From positions 930,001-994,000 of the forward strand of contig NW_024041373.1 of NCBI RefSeq assembly GCF_014851395.1: a stretch of DNA of 64,000 nt, given 5' to 3'. The DNA is from Micropterus salmoides. Its lineage: Eukaryota; Chordata; Actinopteri; Centrarchiformes; Centrarchidae. Of this stretch, positions 35,633 through 49,000 are shown piece by piece (position 1 is the first letter of the stretch; every line of letters starts with the position of its first letter). The position numbers and the translations under genes were made by a program. The notes under the pieces are model-generated. The model ran no database searches. It was not told where the DNA came from and saw only the letters and a program-made list of their open reading frames with translations.

Positions 35633-38600
35633 TAGCTGAAATGCCTGTTAATATTGGTATGAAGGCTTTGCAGCTGCTTTGTCAGTTTTTTTGACACTTC
35701 TGTAATATGGAATCTGTCAGAAATATCTCAGACTGAGAATTAATCTTAATTGTATTATATAAATTGCAGGTATATTTATATGTAGTACATCACTGAGTAC
35801 AGTGCACATGTTTAATGTTAGTCTGTGTATTAAAACACCTGTCCGTTAATTGGAGAGTAATAGCAGGCTGCAGCTGTTAATTAAAATTGTGAATCAGAAT
35901 TTGCCTTGTTTAAACAATTCACGACGCTGACTGAGCAGCAGATCAGAAGCCTTATGCTACTTAAAATGTCTGTTCAGGTCATATCCAACACTTTGCTGTC
36001 CTCTCAGTTTGAATTTTCCAAAAAGTGAAAAACAAACTGCTATAAAAATAGCAACAGAAACCAAGTTGCTTCCTCAAATTTAGTGAATTCCTCTCACCCC
36101 CTCAACACATTGGCCTGTACGTCCACTCATGCTCTGGAAACCTGATTATTGCTCATGCCTTTGGCCTTACTGTAGATTAATTACAGCTCAGATGCTTGGT
36201 TTAGTTGTTGATTTCATTAATCATCATGCTATCGTGAATCAAAGGATGAAAATAAATTCATCAGTTCATCATCAGTTCAATTCAGTCATTTACATCACTT
36301 ATGTAATTTGAAACCTACTGCTGAACAGGATGTTTCAGTCCACTCAGGAAGATATGTATATAGATAGAATATCAATATTGCAAATTAAGCCTAGATACTG
36401 TTTGAAGTATGGTTGTCACAGGGGTTTGGGTTAGGGTTGGGGTTCCAATGTAAGTTCTAAGAAAACTTCTGCCATTATTTTTATGAAATAACATAATTTC
36501 TTCTGTCTTCAAAGTTTTGGTGTGAAAGGTCGGCCTTTGTCATTGTCTTATTCTAACGGTGGAACAGTGGAGAGCACCGTGGCCTCACAGCAAGGTCTGG
36601 GTTTTGATCCTTAGTTGTTATTTAAATGGTTTCAGTCCCAGTTGTATGATCATCGGGTCATCCTAAGCCTGAAATAAAAGTCTGATGGGGATCAAAACAT
36701 TCCAGCCTAATAAAATAAATGTGTGGTCTGGAGTTAGCGTGCAGGCTTTACTCTTTTCATTGATACTGATCTCCTGGCCAAAAGCACCAGAGCCTTCAAT
36801 CAAATATTTGTTCATGGGAACAATATATATGTAACAAAATAATCAAAGCCCAAATGTGCATTTGGTAGTTTTCTGAGCTTCTAACTACATGTCACAGCCC
36901 AGCCATGTACCAGAGGGACTCTCACCTGGATGGACTGTAAGAACATCAAGCCGACCTCAAGTAGTCAGCACCCACCACAAACCATTCAACACCTTAATGG
37001 CCTTATAAGTTTATTTTCTCAATAAACAAAAACTGTTTGCAAATGTTTTCAGAAAAGAAATGCATTCAACACTATTGGAGCTCAAGAATATACTCTTGGT
37101 GAGTAAGGCTGAATGTAAAGAGAAACTTTGTTTACAAGAAAGCTTTACAGGGCACCGTTAATAATATCAGAGTCCATGGTCCAACATCAGCTAGGTGTGC
37201 CTAGTGGTTTAGATGTGTTTTCTAAAATGGAGGAAGTGCTAATGTATAATAGTAGATGTGGTCCATGTTATCACTCACAGCGGTTCTAATTTTGAGCCAT
37301 AGGGTCTCACAATATGGAATATTTAAAAAATCACAACATTAGAATTCAAATATTTATATCACATAGAGAAAGTGAGTAAAGTGTGTGGGGCTATATAAGG
37401 CGATTAAGTACAGGTAACATTAACCACAGCAGTGACACAGCATTCATAACAATAAGCCTGAAATGGATCATCAGTAATTACAAATGTGACTTGTGTTCAA
37501 CATGCCAAGTAGAATTAACAAAAGGAACAACCTATCTGCCAATGGACTTATTCTCAATGGACATAATTTTAAGATTTTTTCATGAGAAACTCATTTCTTG
37601 GCTGAAATGAGCCCCACAGATCACGTCCCCATGGATAAATAAACAGGCTTGGAGTGACTAAGCATTTATTTTGTCTCTCTATATCTCAATCCTTCCCTTT
37701 CTCTCTCTGGAAGACAATAATTTGCTATGTATACGTTACTCTGTGCACCTACAAGCCTTGTTGCACTTGTGCCTGAAGAAAACTACACCTGCATCAAAGG
37801 TTTCTTTTGACAAGTTCCTTTTAATAATTTGTGTACCAGGTTTAGGGCTTTGAATATCTGTGGGGGAGCATGTAGACAGCCTCTCTTCATCTCCAGCAAG
37901 AAAAAACTAGTTTAACTCAAAATGTCCACACATGCAAAAACATGCAAAATGACCAAGAACAAGGTGGGCAGGTCATTCAGATTAACCAATTAGAAGGCCC
38001 CTGGGTCCTGTTGGGCCGCTATCATTAGCTTGCCAATAATACTGCCTGCACAGGGTTTTCTGCATGTAAATTAGTTTATGGTACTTTGAACACCACTTTA
38101 TTCTGTATTATGAACCATGTGAGCAGTATGACACTGGGCCCCTCTACAAGAAAGATGGGTAATAACACAGATCTGCCTTAGTTGATATTGTGTGTTTTAG
38201 GGGTGCAAGTTTGAGGCATTTGTAACAAATTAGCAATTAGCCAAATTACTGCAGGGATTAAAAACTGCACTTAAAATAAAAAAAAACTGTCGCAATATAT
38301 TCTTGTTATACCAGATCTTGAAAGTGGTTAAGAACAATAGTGTATGTTTTAGAAAGGTTTCCCATTTATCTAGCAGTAGTATTTGTCATGTTACGTTGCT
38401 TAACGATAAGTAATCATGTGCTGAAACTTACCCCACAATACCTGTTTCATGAGAAGCACCAACTCCCAACTAACATATCTGAACACAGAAGATCTTAAAA
38501 TCTTAATTATGATTATTTATTATTTTTTTATTTACTTTCTAATATAGCAAAATGTGTAAAACAAAGAGCAAAGGTTGCTTCATTAAAGGAATTACAAACA

Positions 38601-39182
38601 TTTGAACACTACACAGTCTCAATCAGGTCCCAAAATCAATTAATCACTTTACAGTATACATGTGGGTTTTTTTCTGTAGCAGATAATCTGATTTGACCAC
38701 ATCCTGTGATCTGGCTCATTGAGGTTTTAAATCCAAACACATTACACCTGGGTGACAGCAAAATCTAAGTTCTGGGGATAAACTTCCAGTGCATTACACT
38801 ACATGGTGATAAAAAAAGCAGACTAACAAGAAGCTACACACATAGTAGAATAAATCAGCTAAACATCACAGTCTCAATGACTGTGTCTGTGGAGAGACAT
38901 TTGGAAATTCCTTTAATTCAATGAAAAGCTGATAATAAGTGGCAAACGTGTTTCTGGAGCTTCTTCACCCTGTAGGTTTGAATACCTTTAATCTACATTT
39001 GTGGTCAGGACAGTTATCCCATGTAGAGAGATGAGTTGAAAAATTGCTAAAAATTGAAATCAGAATCTCGGACATCTAGTTGGTTGTGGAAATGTAACAG
39101 ATGAGCTGTGTAACAATGGCTGTGAACAGCATTATTCGATCTCCAGTCTCCATGCAGGGATGTGTTTGACTGTGTTTGTGTA

Positions 39183-42100
39183 TCAGAGGTAGCTAGCTGC
39201 TAGAATCTTGTCGCGGTTTTCTTCATACTGGTGCAGCATCTTCTGGAGGTCATGGTCTGCAGGAATCACCTGCACACACACACACACACACACAAAGGGT
39301 TTTTTTCTATTTAACTATTAGAAATGGATCATAATCACTATGACACCTAGACATGTAATAACATCAGACAAAGACAGGAGGCATGAGTCAGTGTAAGGGC
39401 CATCTGTATGGTTACCTGAAACTACCAGACACACATGCTGCTTTATGTACAGTATCTCACAAAAGTGAGTACACCCCTCACATTTTTGTAAATATCTGAT
39501 TCTATCTTTTCATGTGACAACACCTTTAATGTCTAAACCACAGCGGTTTAGACATTAACGGCTGTGTGATGTGTTATTTTGAGGGGACAGCAAATTTACA
39601 CTGTTATACAAGCTGCACACTCACTACGTTACATTGTAGCAAAGTGTCATTTCTTCAGTGTTGTCACATGAAAAGTTCATCAAATATTTACAGAAATGTG
39701 AGGGGTGTACTCACTTTTGTGAGATACTATATAATACCTACACAAACCAAAGCACAGACTTGGCTGGATGTGAATATTCACTCACCAGAACAGGAGCAGG
39801 AAGAGGGGAGGAGGTACGCTTGATGAGCCAGTCCTCATACAGCTGGTGGATGGACTCCAGATACTCCTGGGAGGGGGGGGCACACACGTGCACACACACA
39901 GGCTTGAGATCTCATTTGAGATAGCACATTGCTGACCAATTCAGAAAATTTCATCTTCACAATCCTCTATAAACCCATGAATTGATATGAACTTTGTCTG
40001 TTATGTCAAGTGAAACCCTATGTTTGAGTCTGCATCCTCACCAATGGAATGACTTTCTCCTCCTCTCTGCATCTTTCCTTTAACCTGTCGTGGCAGGTCT
40101 GAGGAGACGTCTGCAGGTAGACTGGAGACAGAGGAAACAGCCACAGTTCAGTTTACTGTCCCACTGGGGGAATTCAGCTTGCAGCAAAGCACAGATAAAC
40201 AATGACAGTACCCAAACAGTACTTAGATTAAATGTATAAAAAGGGTTTATTTTTATAGGACTGGACTTGGTTCTATGGTAAATTTTATTTATAATGCATT
40301 TTACATTTCAATGAAATCTCAAAGTGCTAATGGTACCGATGGCATGTTCTGTGGATGAAGACCTGCTCTATGATTTGGAGTGCTAAAAGGTTGCAACTTC
40401 TGTCAGTTGAATATAATAGATACAGTCTATTTGAACACTGTAAAATATTCTGAGTAAGTAAACTTAAGTGTACTTGCACGTACTGTATCTCATGTTACCC
40501 ATTTGCATCACACAGAGCAGTCTGAGATAGGATGCCTATAAATGCTCCGTATGGAAATGCTCCATATTTGTATTTGACATTTGCATTCACCATTCACACA
40601 CTGAGCCTAAGCTCAGACAGAAACGAACATTCACACACATTCATACACTGGCGGATTCAGTATCTTGCCCAAGGACACTTCGACACGCAACCACCCCTGG
40701 TTGCGTGTCGAAGTGTCCCTGGGCAAGACTGAACTGCCGTGGTTGCGTGTCGAAGTGTCCTTGGGCAAGACTGAACTGCCGACCTTCCGATTAACGGCCA
40801 ACCTGCTCTACCTCCTGAGCCACAGCCGCCCCTATAAGCACTCATCATGTCTTTCTTTTGAAATGAGGGTAGGCATGCAGACAGTGTCAATCCTCCAGTA
40901 GAATCAGACTGACTCTGAGACTCCTGCACAAACAATTTGGCACTCTATGATATCACAGTCTACCAATGAAGGCAACATAAAATACAGACTAGGGAAATCA
41001 GTATTCACTGAAAGTGTGTTTCACCTCCCTGTTGCTGATATGACAGTGTGATTTACTGTTATAGGTAACTTCAATATAAATAAATTATTTGATGATTTCA
41101 GCAGGTGTCACAAGAAAAAGCTGATCTTCATCACGGCCACGCTCTACCATACAGATGGATTTTAGTCATCAGCAAATCATCTCCATAGTATCATTTAATT
41201 GCATTCTCAATGGCTCTATGACTGTCTGTCGGAAATAAAAACACTACAGCTGTATTGTATTTCTGTGTTTGTGCATTCTCACCAATCAGATCAACAGGAA
41301 CGGAAATGTTTGTTGTGATCCAATCAAACCACTCGCTGAGGACAGCGTAGTCCACCTCTGGCATTTTCCCACTGAAGGAAAAACAAAACAAAAAACTCCA
41401 CCAACAGAACATGAGCATGTACCCTGTCCGTATGCTGTCGGGGAATGCAGTGTGACAGTATAAAGCACGATGATCTGAATCACATCACAGATGTTCTGTT
41501 TATGATGATAAAATATTGCTATTATTTGTGCGTGTATTAGGTCAATTTTGGGAACGCTGCAAATCAACCAGCAGTGGTTTATGGTAATATTGGATTTACC
41601 ACGCTGTTGTACCTTCATTTGTCAGGTATTTACTTCACTTTATAAACCAATAAAACAAACATTCAGCCTGGCTATTTTATCTATAATCAATGCATATCAC
41701 CTATCCCCACTGTGTCCCAGCTTCAACAGGTACTACATGTAGACTAAGAGCTTGAACTGTTATGCAACAGAATCCCTCAAACCAGCATGAGAGTTTAACT
41801 GAAACTGTTTGATGTATGGATTTTTTAATCTAGTTTCTTTGTCTGATCCATGAGCTGGAGTTTCCACAGATAACAGTACCTTTTGAAGAGATTCTCCACA
41901 AAGATGTACTTGGCACTGAAGATGGACCTCTCCATCATCCTGACAGGAGCTGACTGGAACCAACAAGAAACCTTTAGAATATACAGCTGACTTCCCGATG
42001 AGGCAGTGTGTTTGCATCACTGCGGGCCGACACAGCGTATATTAATTAGTATGCAGTAAAATGGGTGCTTTTCTCGTGAAGAGTACACTTACTATGGGTG

Positions 42101-44421
42101 ACAGGTGTCTATCCAGCATGGTGAGTTGAACATAGGTCTGCAGCGTGATGCCCCAGCGCTCAGGATCCTGGTACATCAGAGCCTGCGGGGACAGAAAATG
42201 GCAGACGTACAGGGAATCAATCCAACTACGACTACTGGACAAAGCATAGGACACATTTCCACAAGGTTTGATCTGGATAATCAAGGTCCCCAGAGGATGG
42301 ACCCTTATTTTTGAAGTTAATTAGACTATATTTCACATCATACAGTACAGACCTACTACAGACCCTTGAGGCCTCTAGTAGGTCTTCACACTTGTTTTAT
42401 TTAAAACCTTCATGCTCTCAGAAATTGTCCTATAAATACATGTAGTTGATTTAAGAAAAAGTCTGATTTCAGGTCAGTGCAATGACACAAAGATAACAGT
42501 GTCATGTACAGTACCAGAGGGTTGTGTCCACGGACATTCCTCCATTTAGAGACCGGTTCTGTAAGGACCTGAAGCAAACAATAGAGGAGAGAGGAATAAC
42601 ATGTTAGTGAGCACTTACGATGTCTGGGGTTGTTTTGACTCAGCAGAAAAACCGCTGACAACTACCTGTTCTGAAACACATGAAGATAAATGAAACTGAG
42701 TGCACACTCAGTTTCATTTATCTTTGACTTTCCATCTTTTTTGACCGCCCTAGTTTCGAAGGAGGGAGTGGGTTTCAAAGTACTAAGGAAAAGGAGGAAA
42801 GATAAAGCTACTCTAAAACCTATTTTCTACCATAAAAACTTTCCAATCCAAAGCCTAACCTTCACCCTCATGTCAAATGGGAGGCATCTTACAACTCAGG
42901 CCAATTTGTGTAACAACTAGAATGGTACTTCCTAGTGGGAGCACATGCACTCAAATCAACACAACTTTGCTTTGTCGTACCTCTATGTTGCTCGTTTCAC
43001 TGAAATATGACAGACATGTCGTCTTTCCGCTGGCGATGTTCCCCTCAATGCAGATCTGAAAACAGTGACAGAGAGACAGAAGTTAACAGGTACGTGTATG
43101 AGGGAACGCAGAGAAAATGATATCTCAGTTTACAGAACATACGGTGGAGACTCACCACTTTCTTGTTCTCTCCATTCTGCAGCAGCTTCCCTTGGGAGGA
43201 AGACAACATAGTGAGACAGGACTTCACTTCCTACAACTCCCAGCGCTGGCCTCTCTCGGGTCAGTAAGCTACAGCGAGGTCAGGGGACAGAAAGATGTTA
43301 CAACGCACGACAGGTTCTGTAATCCAGGACACTGGATTGGAAATGAAACAACGCATATGGGCTTAAAGTGCCTCAATCTGAGAGCTATAGCATGAGAGAG
43401 TATACATCTACAATCCCATGAACCATGTAAAAGTCAGAGCCCTTTCTCTGCATCCCAGTCTGGATGTAAAGAACCCTGAACTACAGCTGGCACCTCAGCG
43501 CCACACTAGTCATTTCATGTCCAACTTGCTGAAACACAGAGACAAAAGAATCAATCATGATACTCACTGGCTGCACTGTAGAGGAGTTAAGACAAAGAGG
43601 AGGACAAGACTGTCTGATTGGAGGTGCAGTGATGAACAGGCACATCTCTGTTGCACACTGGCTGGTTACTATCTAGCGTTAGGGCTGCTCTCTTTCGTTT
43701 TTTGAGAAAGGCAACACAAATCAGGAACTGAAAACAAAACCCCGCTGAAGTCAGATTGGAAGGGAAGCTGTTTTGAGTAATAATAAATATTGTTTTAAAG
43801 AAGTTGATGAGTACAGTAAAAAAAATTGATTATTAAGGGCAGTCGCAAATCCTTCATTTTAAGATGAACCGGACTCCCTGCTCCTCGCGCAAGGAGAAAT
43901 AAAGCCTCTATGGTTTCTACAGGAGGCCGCTTCGGATATGACGTCATACTCATTTACTGACGCTTTTATCCAAAACGGCTTACAGTTATTTCAGGAGCAA
44001 CTAAGTGTCTCGCTTGCAGGGAAACATGTGTCACACTGTGGGGGAATTGAACCTCGGTCTCTCCCAGCAAGGGCACGTGTCTTAGCCACTGCGCCATCCT
44101 CACAGCCTGCAACAACAGGGACTCACCTGCAGCGTCTTGCGGGCATAAAGAGCATTCTCAAATGTTAGCGAGCAAAGGGCCGCTGCTGTCTAACACCTCG
44201 CCGTGCTGGACAGCGCGCACACAAAGACAACGCCACTGACCTGCGACGCTGCTGGCGTGCTGCGTGCCGCTGCGCGCTCTGCTCTGGATCAGTCTCCCAT
44301 AGTCCCCAGCAGGTAACCTCGTCTCTCTACTGCATCTAAAAACACGGCATGATGACGGAGCCGCAACACACCTGAACAGTACCGCCACGCGACCACCAGC
44401 TTGCGACATCGCGCAGCACAT
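39183..44421 (-). CDS. tk2: Thymidine kinase 2, mitochondrial
   Basis: Phosphorylates thymidine, deoxycytidine and deoxyuridine in the mitochondrial matrix for mtDNA synthesis. Exons 44241-44421, 43156-43190, 42981-43055, 42515-42568, 42093-42182, 41880-41953, 41283-41371, 40042-40121, 39786-39866 and 39183-39269 join in phase; 281 residues (human about 265). The start at 44,421 gives an Arg-rich, Asp/Glu-poor leader typical of a mitochondrial targeting peptide; a second ATG four codons on is possible. P-loop GNIASGKT at 77-84, the kinase ERS motif at 153-155 (MMERSIFSAKYIF), and the LID arginines RCREEEKVIPLEYL are intact. The block KMPEVDYAVLSEWFDWI distinguishes TK2 from DGUOK and DCK. It is divergent from aprt and convergent with spata2l. 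Confidence 0.96.
39270..39293. repeat. (CA)n at the last tk2 acceptor
   Basis: About eleven CA units abut the acceptor of the last tk2 exon (exon begins 39,269). In the gene's sense this is a (TG)n run that replaces the usual pyrimidine tract, so array length may influence splicing. Confidence 0.85.
39450..39729. mobile_element. Tc1-type MITE in tk2 intron
   Basis: A 280-bp TA-flanked element (39,448-39,449 and 39,730-39,731). The ends cagtatctcacaaaagtgag and, reversed, tagtatctcacaaaagtgag differ at one base, and inverted similarity continues inward (acacccctcacattt / aaatgtgaggggtgt). No coding capacity. It lies between the last two tk2 exons. Confidence 0.9.
40664..40781. repeat. Hairpin plus tandem duplication in a SINE-like repeat
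   Basis: A 30-base arm (40,664-40,693, starting cttgcccaaggacacttcg) is followed after four C residues by its inverted copy (40,698-40,727, one mismatch). The 42-base unit containing that copy is then repeated head to tail (40,698-40,739 and 40,740-40,781). The flank 'gaccttccgattaacggccaacctgctc...ctcctgagccacagccgcccc' is a known-looking fish repeat end. It is intronic in tk2. Confidence 0.9.
43935..44106 (-). mobile_element. tRNA-derived SINE in tk2 intron 1
   Basis: On the minus strand it has a pol III A-box-like TGGCGCAGTGGC and a B-box-like GAGGTTCAATTCC in tRNA order, then a tail 'tgtaagccgttttggataaa' plus 'agcgtcagtaaatga', the hallmark 3' tail of several teleost SINEs. Its length is about 170 bp. 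Confidence 0.8.
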
Positions 44422-44505
44422 ACGCTGTTAGACCTGCGCGTTACCAACAGGAAGAAGCGCGGTTTCTTCTTCGAGTTCCATGAAGAAGCATTACACAGGC
44501 GCACA

Positions 44506-44520
44506 CCGCCATCTACTGTG
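44506..44520 (-). promoter_or_regulatory. CTCF-like motif upstream of tk2
   Basis: The minus strand reads ACAGTAGATGGCGG, which fits the CTCF core CCASYAGRKGGCRS at 13 of 14 positions. It sits about 90 bases upstream of the tk2 start codon. This is a motif match only. Confidence 0.4.
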
Positions 44521-45142
44521 TACAGGCATTGCACTAATCAGCTGTTTGCTAGTAGTTTTTAAATACTACAACCATATGTAGACCTACAGATACAACAAGT
44601 GTCAGGAAAGTATCTAAGAGTGGAGTCAGGCCAGCACGAGCCTCCAGAACAGCTTCAGGGCTTCTGGCCAAGTCTGTGAAACTCTGGGGGGATGAACACC
44701 ATTCCTCCACAGGATTTTCCCTCTTTTTATATATGCCACCTTTATTTAATCAGGTCATCTCATCAAAATCCAGAGAGACCTGAATTCAGCAGGCAGAAAC
44801 ACAAACACAGCCAGACAGAACAAAAGGACGAAGCCTCAGAAAACCCTAAAGAAATCTGAAGATGAGAGTTTATTTTCTGTCATCTGGTCTCATGGAGATG
44901 GTGGTGGAGAGCATTGTCTTACATGTTGCTCCATCTTCCATTGATCATCGTCTCTTTCTGTACCCATCCACCTGTACATGTTTGTTCCAGCCAAACAATA
45001 GACAGTGTTTGGACAGTTAGTTCAGTGGTTTACCTGTTTGCTGTTCTACCTGTAAGTCTAGGATGCTGGCGTCAGTCAGTTAACGCCTTAGGTGAGACAT
45101 ATAACTGGTTTGGCCCCCTCCTTCTCATTTTAACCAAATATT

Positions 45143-45162
45143 ACCCCCCCCCCCCCCCCCCT
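45143..45162. repeat. Poly-C homopolymer run
   Basis: About 18 consecutive C residues in the tk2-aprt intergenic region. A run this long is prone to length errors in sequencing and to G-quadruplex or i-motif folding. Confidence 0.9.
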
Positions 45163-46074
45163 TTCTACCATCCAGGCTTTCCACGCTCCCTCCATTCTGT
45201 CTTCCTTCTGTTGTCTCTTGGTTAACCCAAATGTTAGTTTGTTGCTGATTCAGTAAGCTGGGGGGTCTCCTCTCCACAGGGTGAATGCCACTGTTTACCT
45301 CAGTGTGAATGTTTATGATGGATGAAACAGGCAAAAGCATCCCTCACTGTTGTATGTTCAGACTCCACTGCTGCTTTGAATGCTGATCAAAGAGCAAAAT
45401 GTGAATATTTTTTTATCCCTGAGAAACCTTCATCAGTGCATTAAGGGGTTCAAGAGAATGAGGCAGAGGAAAAGACCGTCCACACACATTACACTGTCGT
45501 AGTGTAACTCATTGTGGTGGTACAATGACTGAAAGAGGTAGCCTACACATCTGTCTAAAGAGCAACTGCACATAAATGGGACACAAATGACACTGAAACA
45601 GGTGGTGTGGCAGGAAATAATATCCTGACTACAATTGAGGCAGATCACAAATAAACTGATGGTGGGTATTAAATTGTTTGAGAATGAATGAGAAACAACA
45701 CAGCGCACAGCTAAATTGTCACTGTGAGTATTCAAAGGAAACAGAGGAGGTGACCTGGAGGGTTCGGGACTTGGGTCTTTTTAATTTCTCTGTCTGATCA
45801 GAGCAATAATTACAAAATGTTTAACATTTATTTTTACTGCTGGATTACTGAGTGTGAAGCATAGACTGTAGACTATAAACAAAAGTGTGGAGCCTAAATT
45901 CATCTTTAGGGTTTTGTAGGTCTGCCCAACAAGAGCATGCGCCCAGAGGAGGGCGCTAATGCGTCTTAATGCTGTGTGCTCACCGTGGATGCCCAGAGGA
46001 AGAAAAACGAGGGTGGGCTATAATAAACAGGAGGAACCGCAGCAAGAGGCGGTCAGGTGATTCAGTCAGTCAGT

Positions 46075-49000
46075 ATGGCAGCACCAGAATCAAAGCGCCA
46101 GCTGGTTCAGAGACACATCCGAGCGTTTCCAGACTTTCCCAAGAAAGGCATCGTTTTCAGGTAAGATGCTGACTGTTACCATTGGTAACCAGGTGCACAA
46201 ACCAGGTGCACAAACCCTGTTTTTCAAAGTCCTGCTTGAAGCTTCATCTGAGTTAAGGGTCCCACAGGTCCGTGTCTTCCACACTGCCCGGTCACTGTCT
46301 GTGTAAGAAGGCGTTTGTAGGCAGCGCGCGAAGAGCTGGACACGCGGTATGTCGCTCCACGCAGCACGAGGATGAAGGAGGCTCGAGCGTCGGGACGGAA
46401 GTGTTATTAGACCTGTTGCCCCGGAAACGGCCAACAGATGTTGGTAAAGTGGGCACTTTGGTCTCAAAGCAGTAAAAAGCCTTTTGGTCTGGCCAAAAGT
46501 CCAAGTTATCATTCTGACGTTATCATATCATTATAAAGTTATGTAACAGCAGAGTTTATCTTCTCTTGTCTTTCCGTGGCCCGCAGCCAAACCGTGTTTG
46601 TCTGTCAGTTCGAGCCTTAGGACAGATACATTACCTACTGGTTCTGTTTGGAGCCACCGAAACAGCATTTGTTCAGACCCTAGTTAGACCTGGTTATGGT
46701 GAAATTACCCACAAGCTCTGGTGAAAAACTGTGAGTCAGGGAGTCATATTCGAAGGGCTGCGAGGAAGTTGACTTTCAGGTTAACAGCAGCTATTCCATA
46801 AGCTGAAAACCATACAGGTGGGTTATTTATCAGGGTTGCAGCACCCCTCCTCTGCTTCACTATGCGGTTCACCAAGATGAAAACCAGCAGTAGACCACTA
46901 ACTGAAACCGAGGCCAGTTGCACCTTCTCTGTGAAACTGGCTGCATTAACATTCAGTCAGAGTGAACTCTTCATCAGATGAGATGCAAGGTGGGATCAGT
47001 TTGCTAGAGGAAGTAGGGAGCATTGTTGTAACCACATAGCCTATATTTACATGTGGTGGGACCCCAAGGAAAGAGTGAGGTCCCTCCATGGTTTCCTTTG
47101 TCCCACACAATATTTTGAATCTTGACTAAATCCACTCAGTGTTGCTGTCTTTCATGGACAAGAAGACGCAACCAAAGCAGTGGAGTGCTGACTGCTTCTC
47201 TCAGCACAGTCTCAGTTGGATCAATGTGAGCCATTTACACTCAGGTGTTGGCTACCTCTGATCAGTGCAGCAAATATGATTTACAGACAGATGCTCTGCT
47301 GTGGAGCTGCTTTTCTCGTTACTTGCATTAGTCAGCCCTCACTAGCCCATCTTCAGTGCAAAATGCAGCAGCGAGCCAACAGGCCATTTGAACAAGCTGC
47401 TCTGCTCATGGGGGGTTGATGGTTCAGATGTTAGTTAGCACTAATGTTGTGTTCTACTGGGACTTTGTGTAAAAATGTCCAGCTTATTGAAGATGGAAAA
47501 CATTTTGATTTGTTTCCAGAGCTTTTAGCCTCCTGTCTTAGCTGTCATCATGTGGATGGAGTTGGCTCCATGACAACTGAGCCAACTCCATCCACAAATG
47601 ACAGTGGCAATGTGGCTAAAGTCCAAGTTTAATAATGTACTTCCAAGCTCAGCTGGCAAAAATAGTACTATGTTCTCACTACTCAAAACATTTTTTTACG
47701 TGTCCTTTCATACTCATTCATATCAGTACCAACACTTTACTCAGTAGCTTTGCTACAGAGCCATGTGAGTGTGGTGACCCAGCTAGACTTCTGGCATGTA
47801 TGATGCAACCAATAGTTAAGAATCACAATCTAACCAGATTATCTAACATTTGGACAGTCAGGTTAGACTGTGGACTGTAGCTGAAGAGAAAAAACAAAGA
47901 TGAATGTTATACAGCAGTTCTTGTCAGCAGAGCTCCTTTCCCCTCTAACTTGGACATACTAATTACTGTATTTTGAGCATGTACACAGTGGAAGGAAATG
48001 TTACAAGTTGTTTTCCCATATTTGCACCTCATGTACACACTTCTAAAGTGACGTGTAGAGGACTATTAGTCTACTCAAAAATGTTTTCAAAAAAGTATTG
48101 CAGTGGCTTAAGAGTTGAAGTTTGGCGATTCCAGAGCAGCCAAAGAGGAAAAGTGGTGATTCATCCAGTCAGGTGAACAAGGGTGCTGGCAGAGCCAAGG
48201 GGAGAACAGACATCTAATAGGCAAGAATCCTATTAGATGTCTGTAAATTAACAAATAATTAATTAATATAATATTAATAATATAAAATGTGCTGCTTTTC
48301 ACTCTCATTATTTAATATGTTGGCCAGACTAAACAAGACTTCTGAAGACCTGTTTTAGACTGAAGAGTAAATTGATTAATGAGAAGAAATGATTGTTGGT
48401 GAATCCATAATTAAAACAGTTGCAGCCCCATGTCAGTGTATGATTAATATTGCGAATGAAACCTTAAAAGGACGCATACATGGAATTCATTTCATTTTTA
48501 GTGACTAGCTTTATCAGGTGTGCTGGTGGAAGAATACATCAAATATATATGAAGTTCATAAACAACTCACTTCTCTAGGAAATGTGCAGTCACAATATAA
48601 ATGTATTTCACATTAATATCCATTGGAAATGGCTGGATAGTAATGTAATGTGTTTGTATCCTGCAGAGATATCTGTCCCATCCTGAAGGATCCAGCTGCT
48701 CTGACAGCAGTAATCGACCTGTTTGAAGAACATGTGACCAAGAATCACCCGCAGGTTGATCTGATCGTAGGTAAGAAAACAAAGCAAAGCACCTTCTAAT
48801 GTAAAGAAGGTAGTGCCTTTATTATTCATATAGACAAGTCAGGTTCATACCAGGCCGGTGCTGTGCCGAGTTTTGCCTGCCTGCCGAGAATTGCATGCAC
48901 CTCCAAAACCTGCTTTTAAACGCTATATCTTTTTGTGGGGTACATCAATGGTGATAAATGATTCGAAGTATATCTTATGAATGTTTAGAGTTGTTAATAA

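Larger units (their letters stand above)
34922..39182. other. Intergenic DNA between convergent spata2l and tk2
   Basis: It holds the spata2l 3' end, a decayed Tc1-like element (35,223-35,632), a short SINE-head-like phrase near 36,560-36,620 (gcaccgtggcctcacagcaagg) and AT-rich DNA. AATAAA on the minus strand at 38,516-38,521 is a candidate tk2 poly(A) signal. From 36,700 to 39,100 I see no gene and no clear repeat structure. Confidence 0.65.
44422..46074. promoter_or_regulatory. Shared upstream region of divergent tk2 and aprt
   Basis: 1.65 kb between the two start codons. It contains a CTCF-like motif at 44,506-44,520, a poly-C run (45,143-45,162), and AT-rich DNA with no gene. The last ~150 bases before aprt are GC-richer (agagcatgcgcccagaggagggcgc), consistent with a TATA-less housekeeping promoter. 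No specific core element is certain. Confidence 0.5.

Noticed and set aside
36421..36444. Telomere-like ggtttgggttagggttgggg
   Set aside because: Only one exact TTAGGG unit with degenerate neighbours; too short for an interstitial telomere.
44103..44170. Possible tk2 first exon on the minus strand (MLFMPARRC followed by a good gtgagt donor)
   Set aside because: It would leave two bases before exon 2, which needs one; the exon at 44,241-44,421 fits phase and gives a credible mitochondrial leader. The donor also lies at the edge of the SINE.
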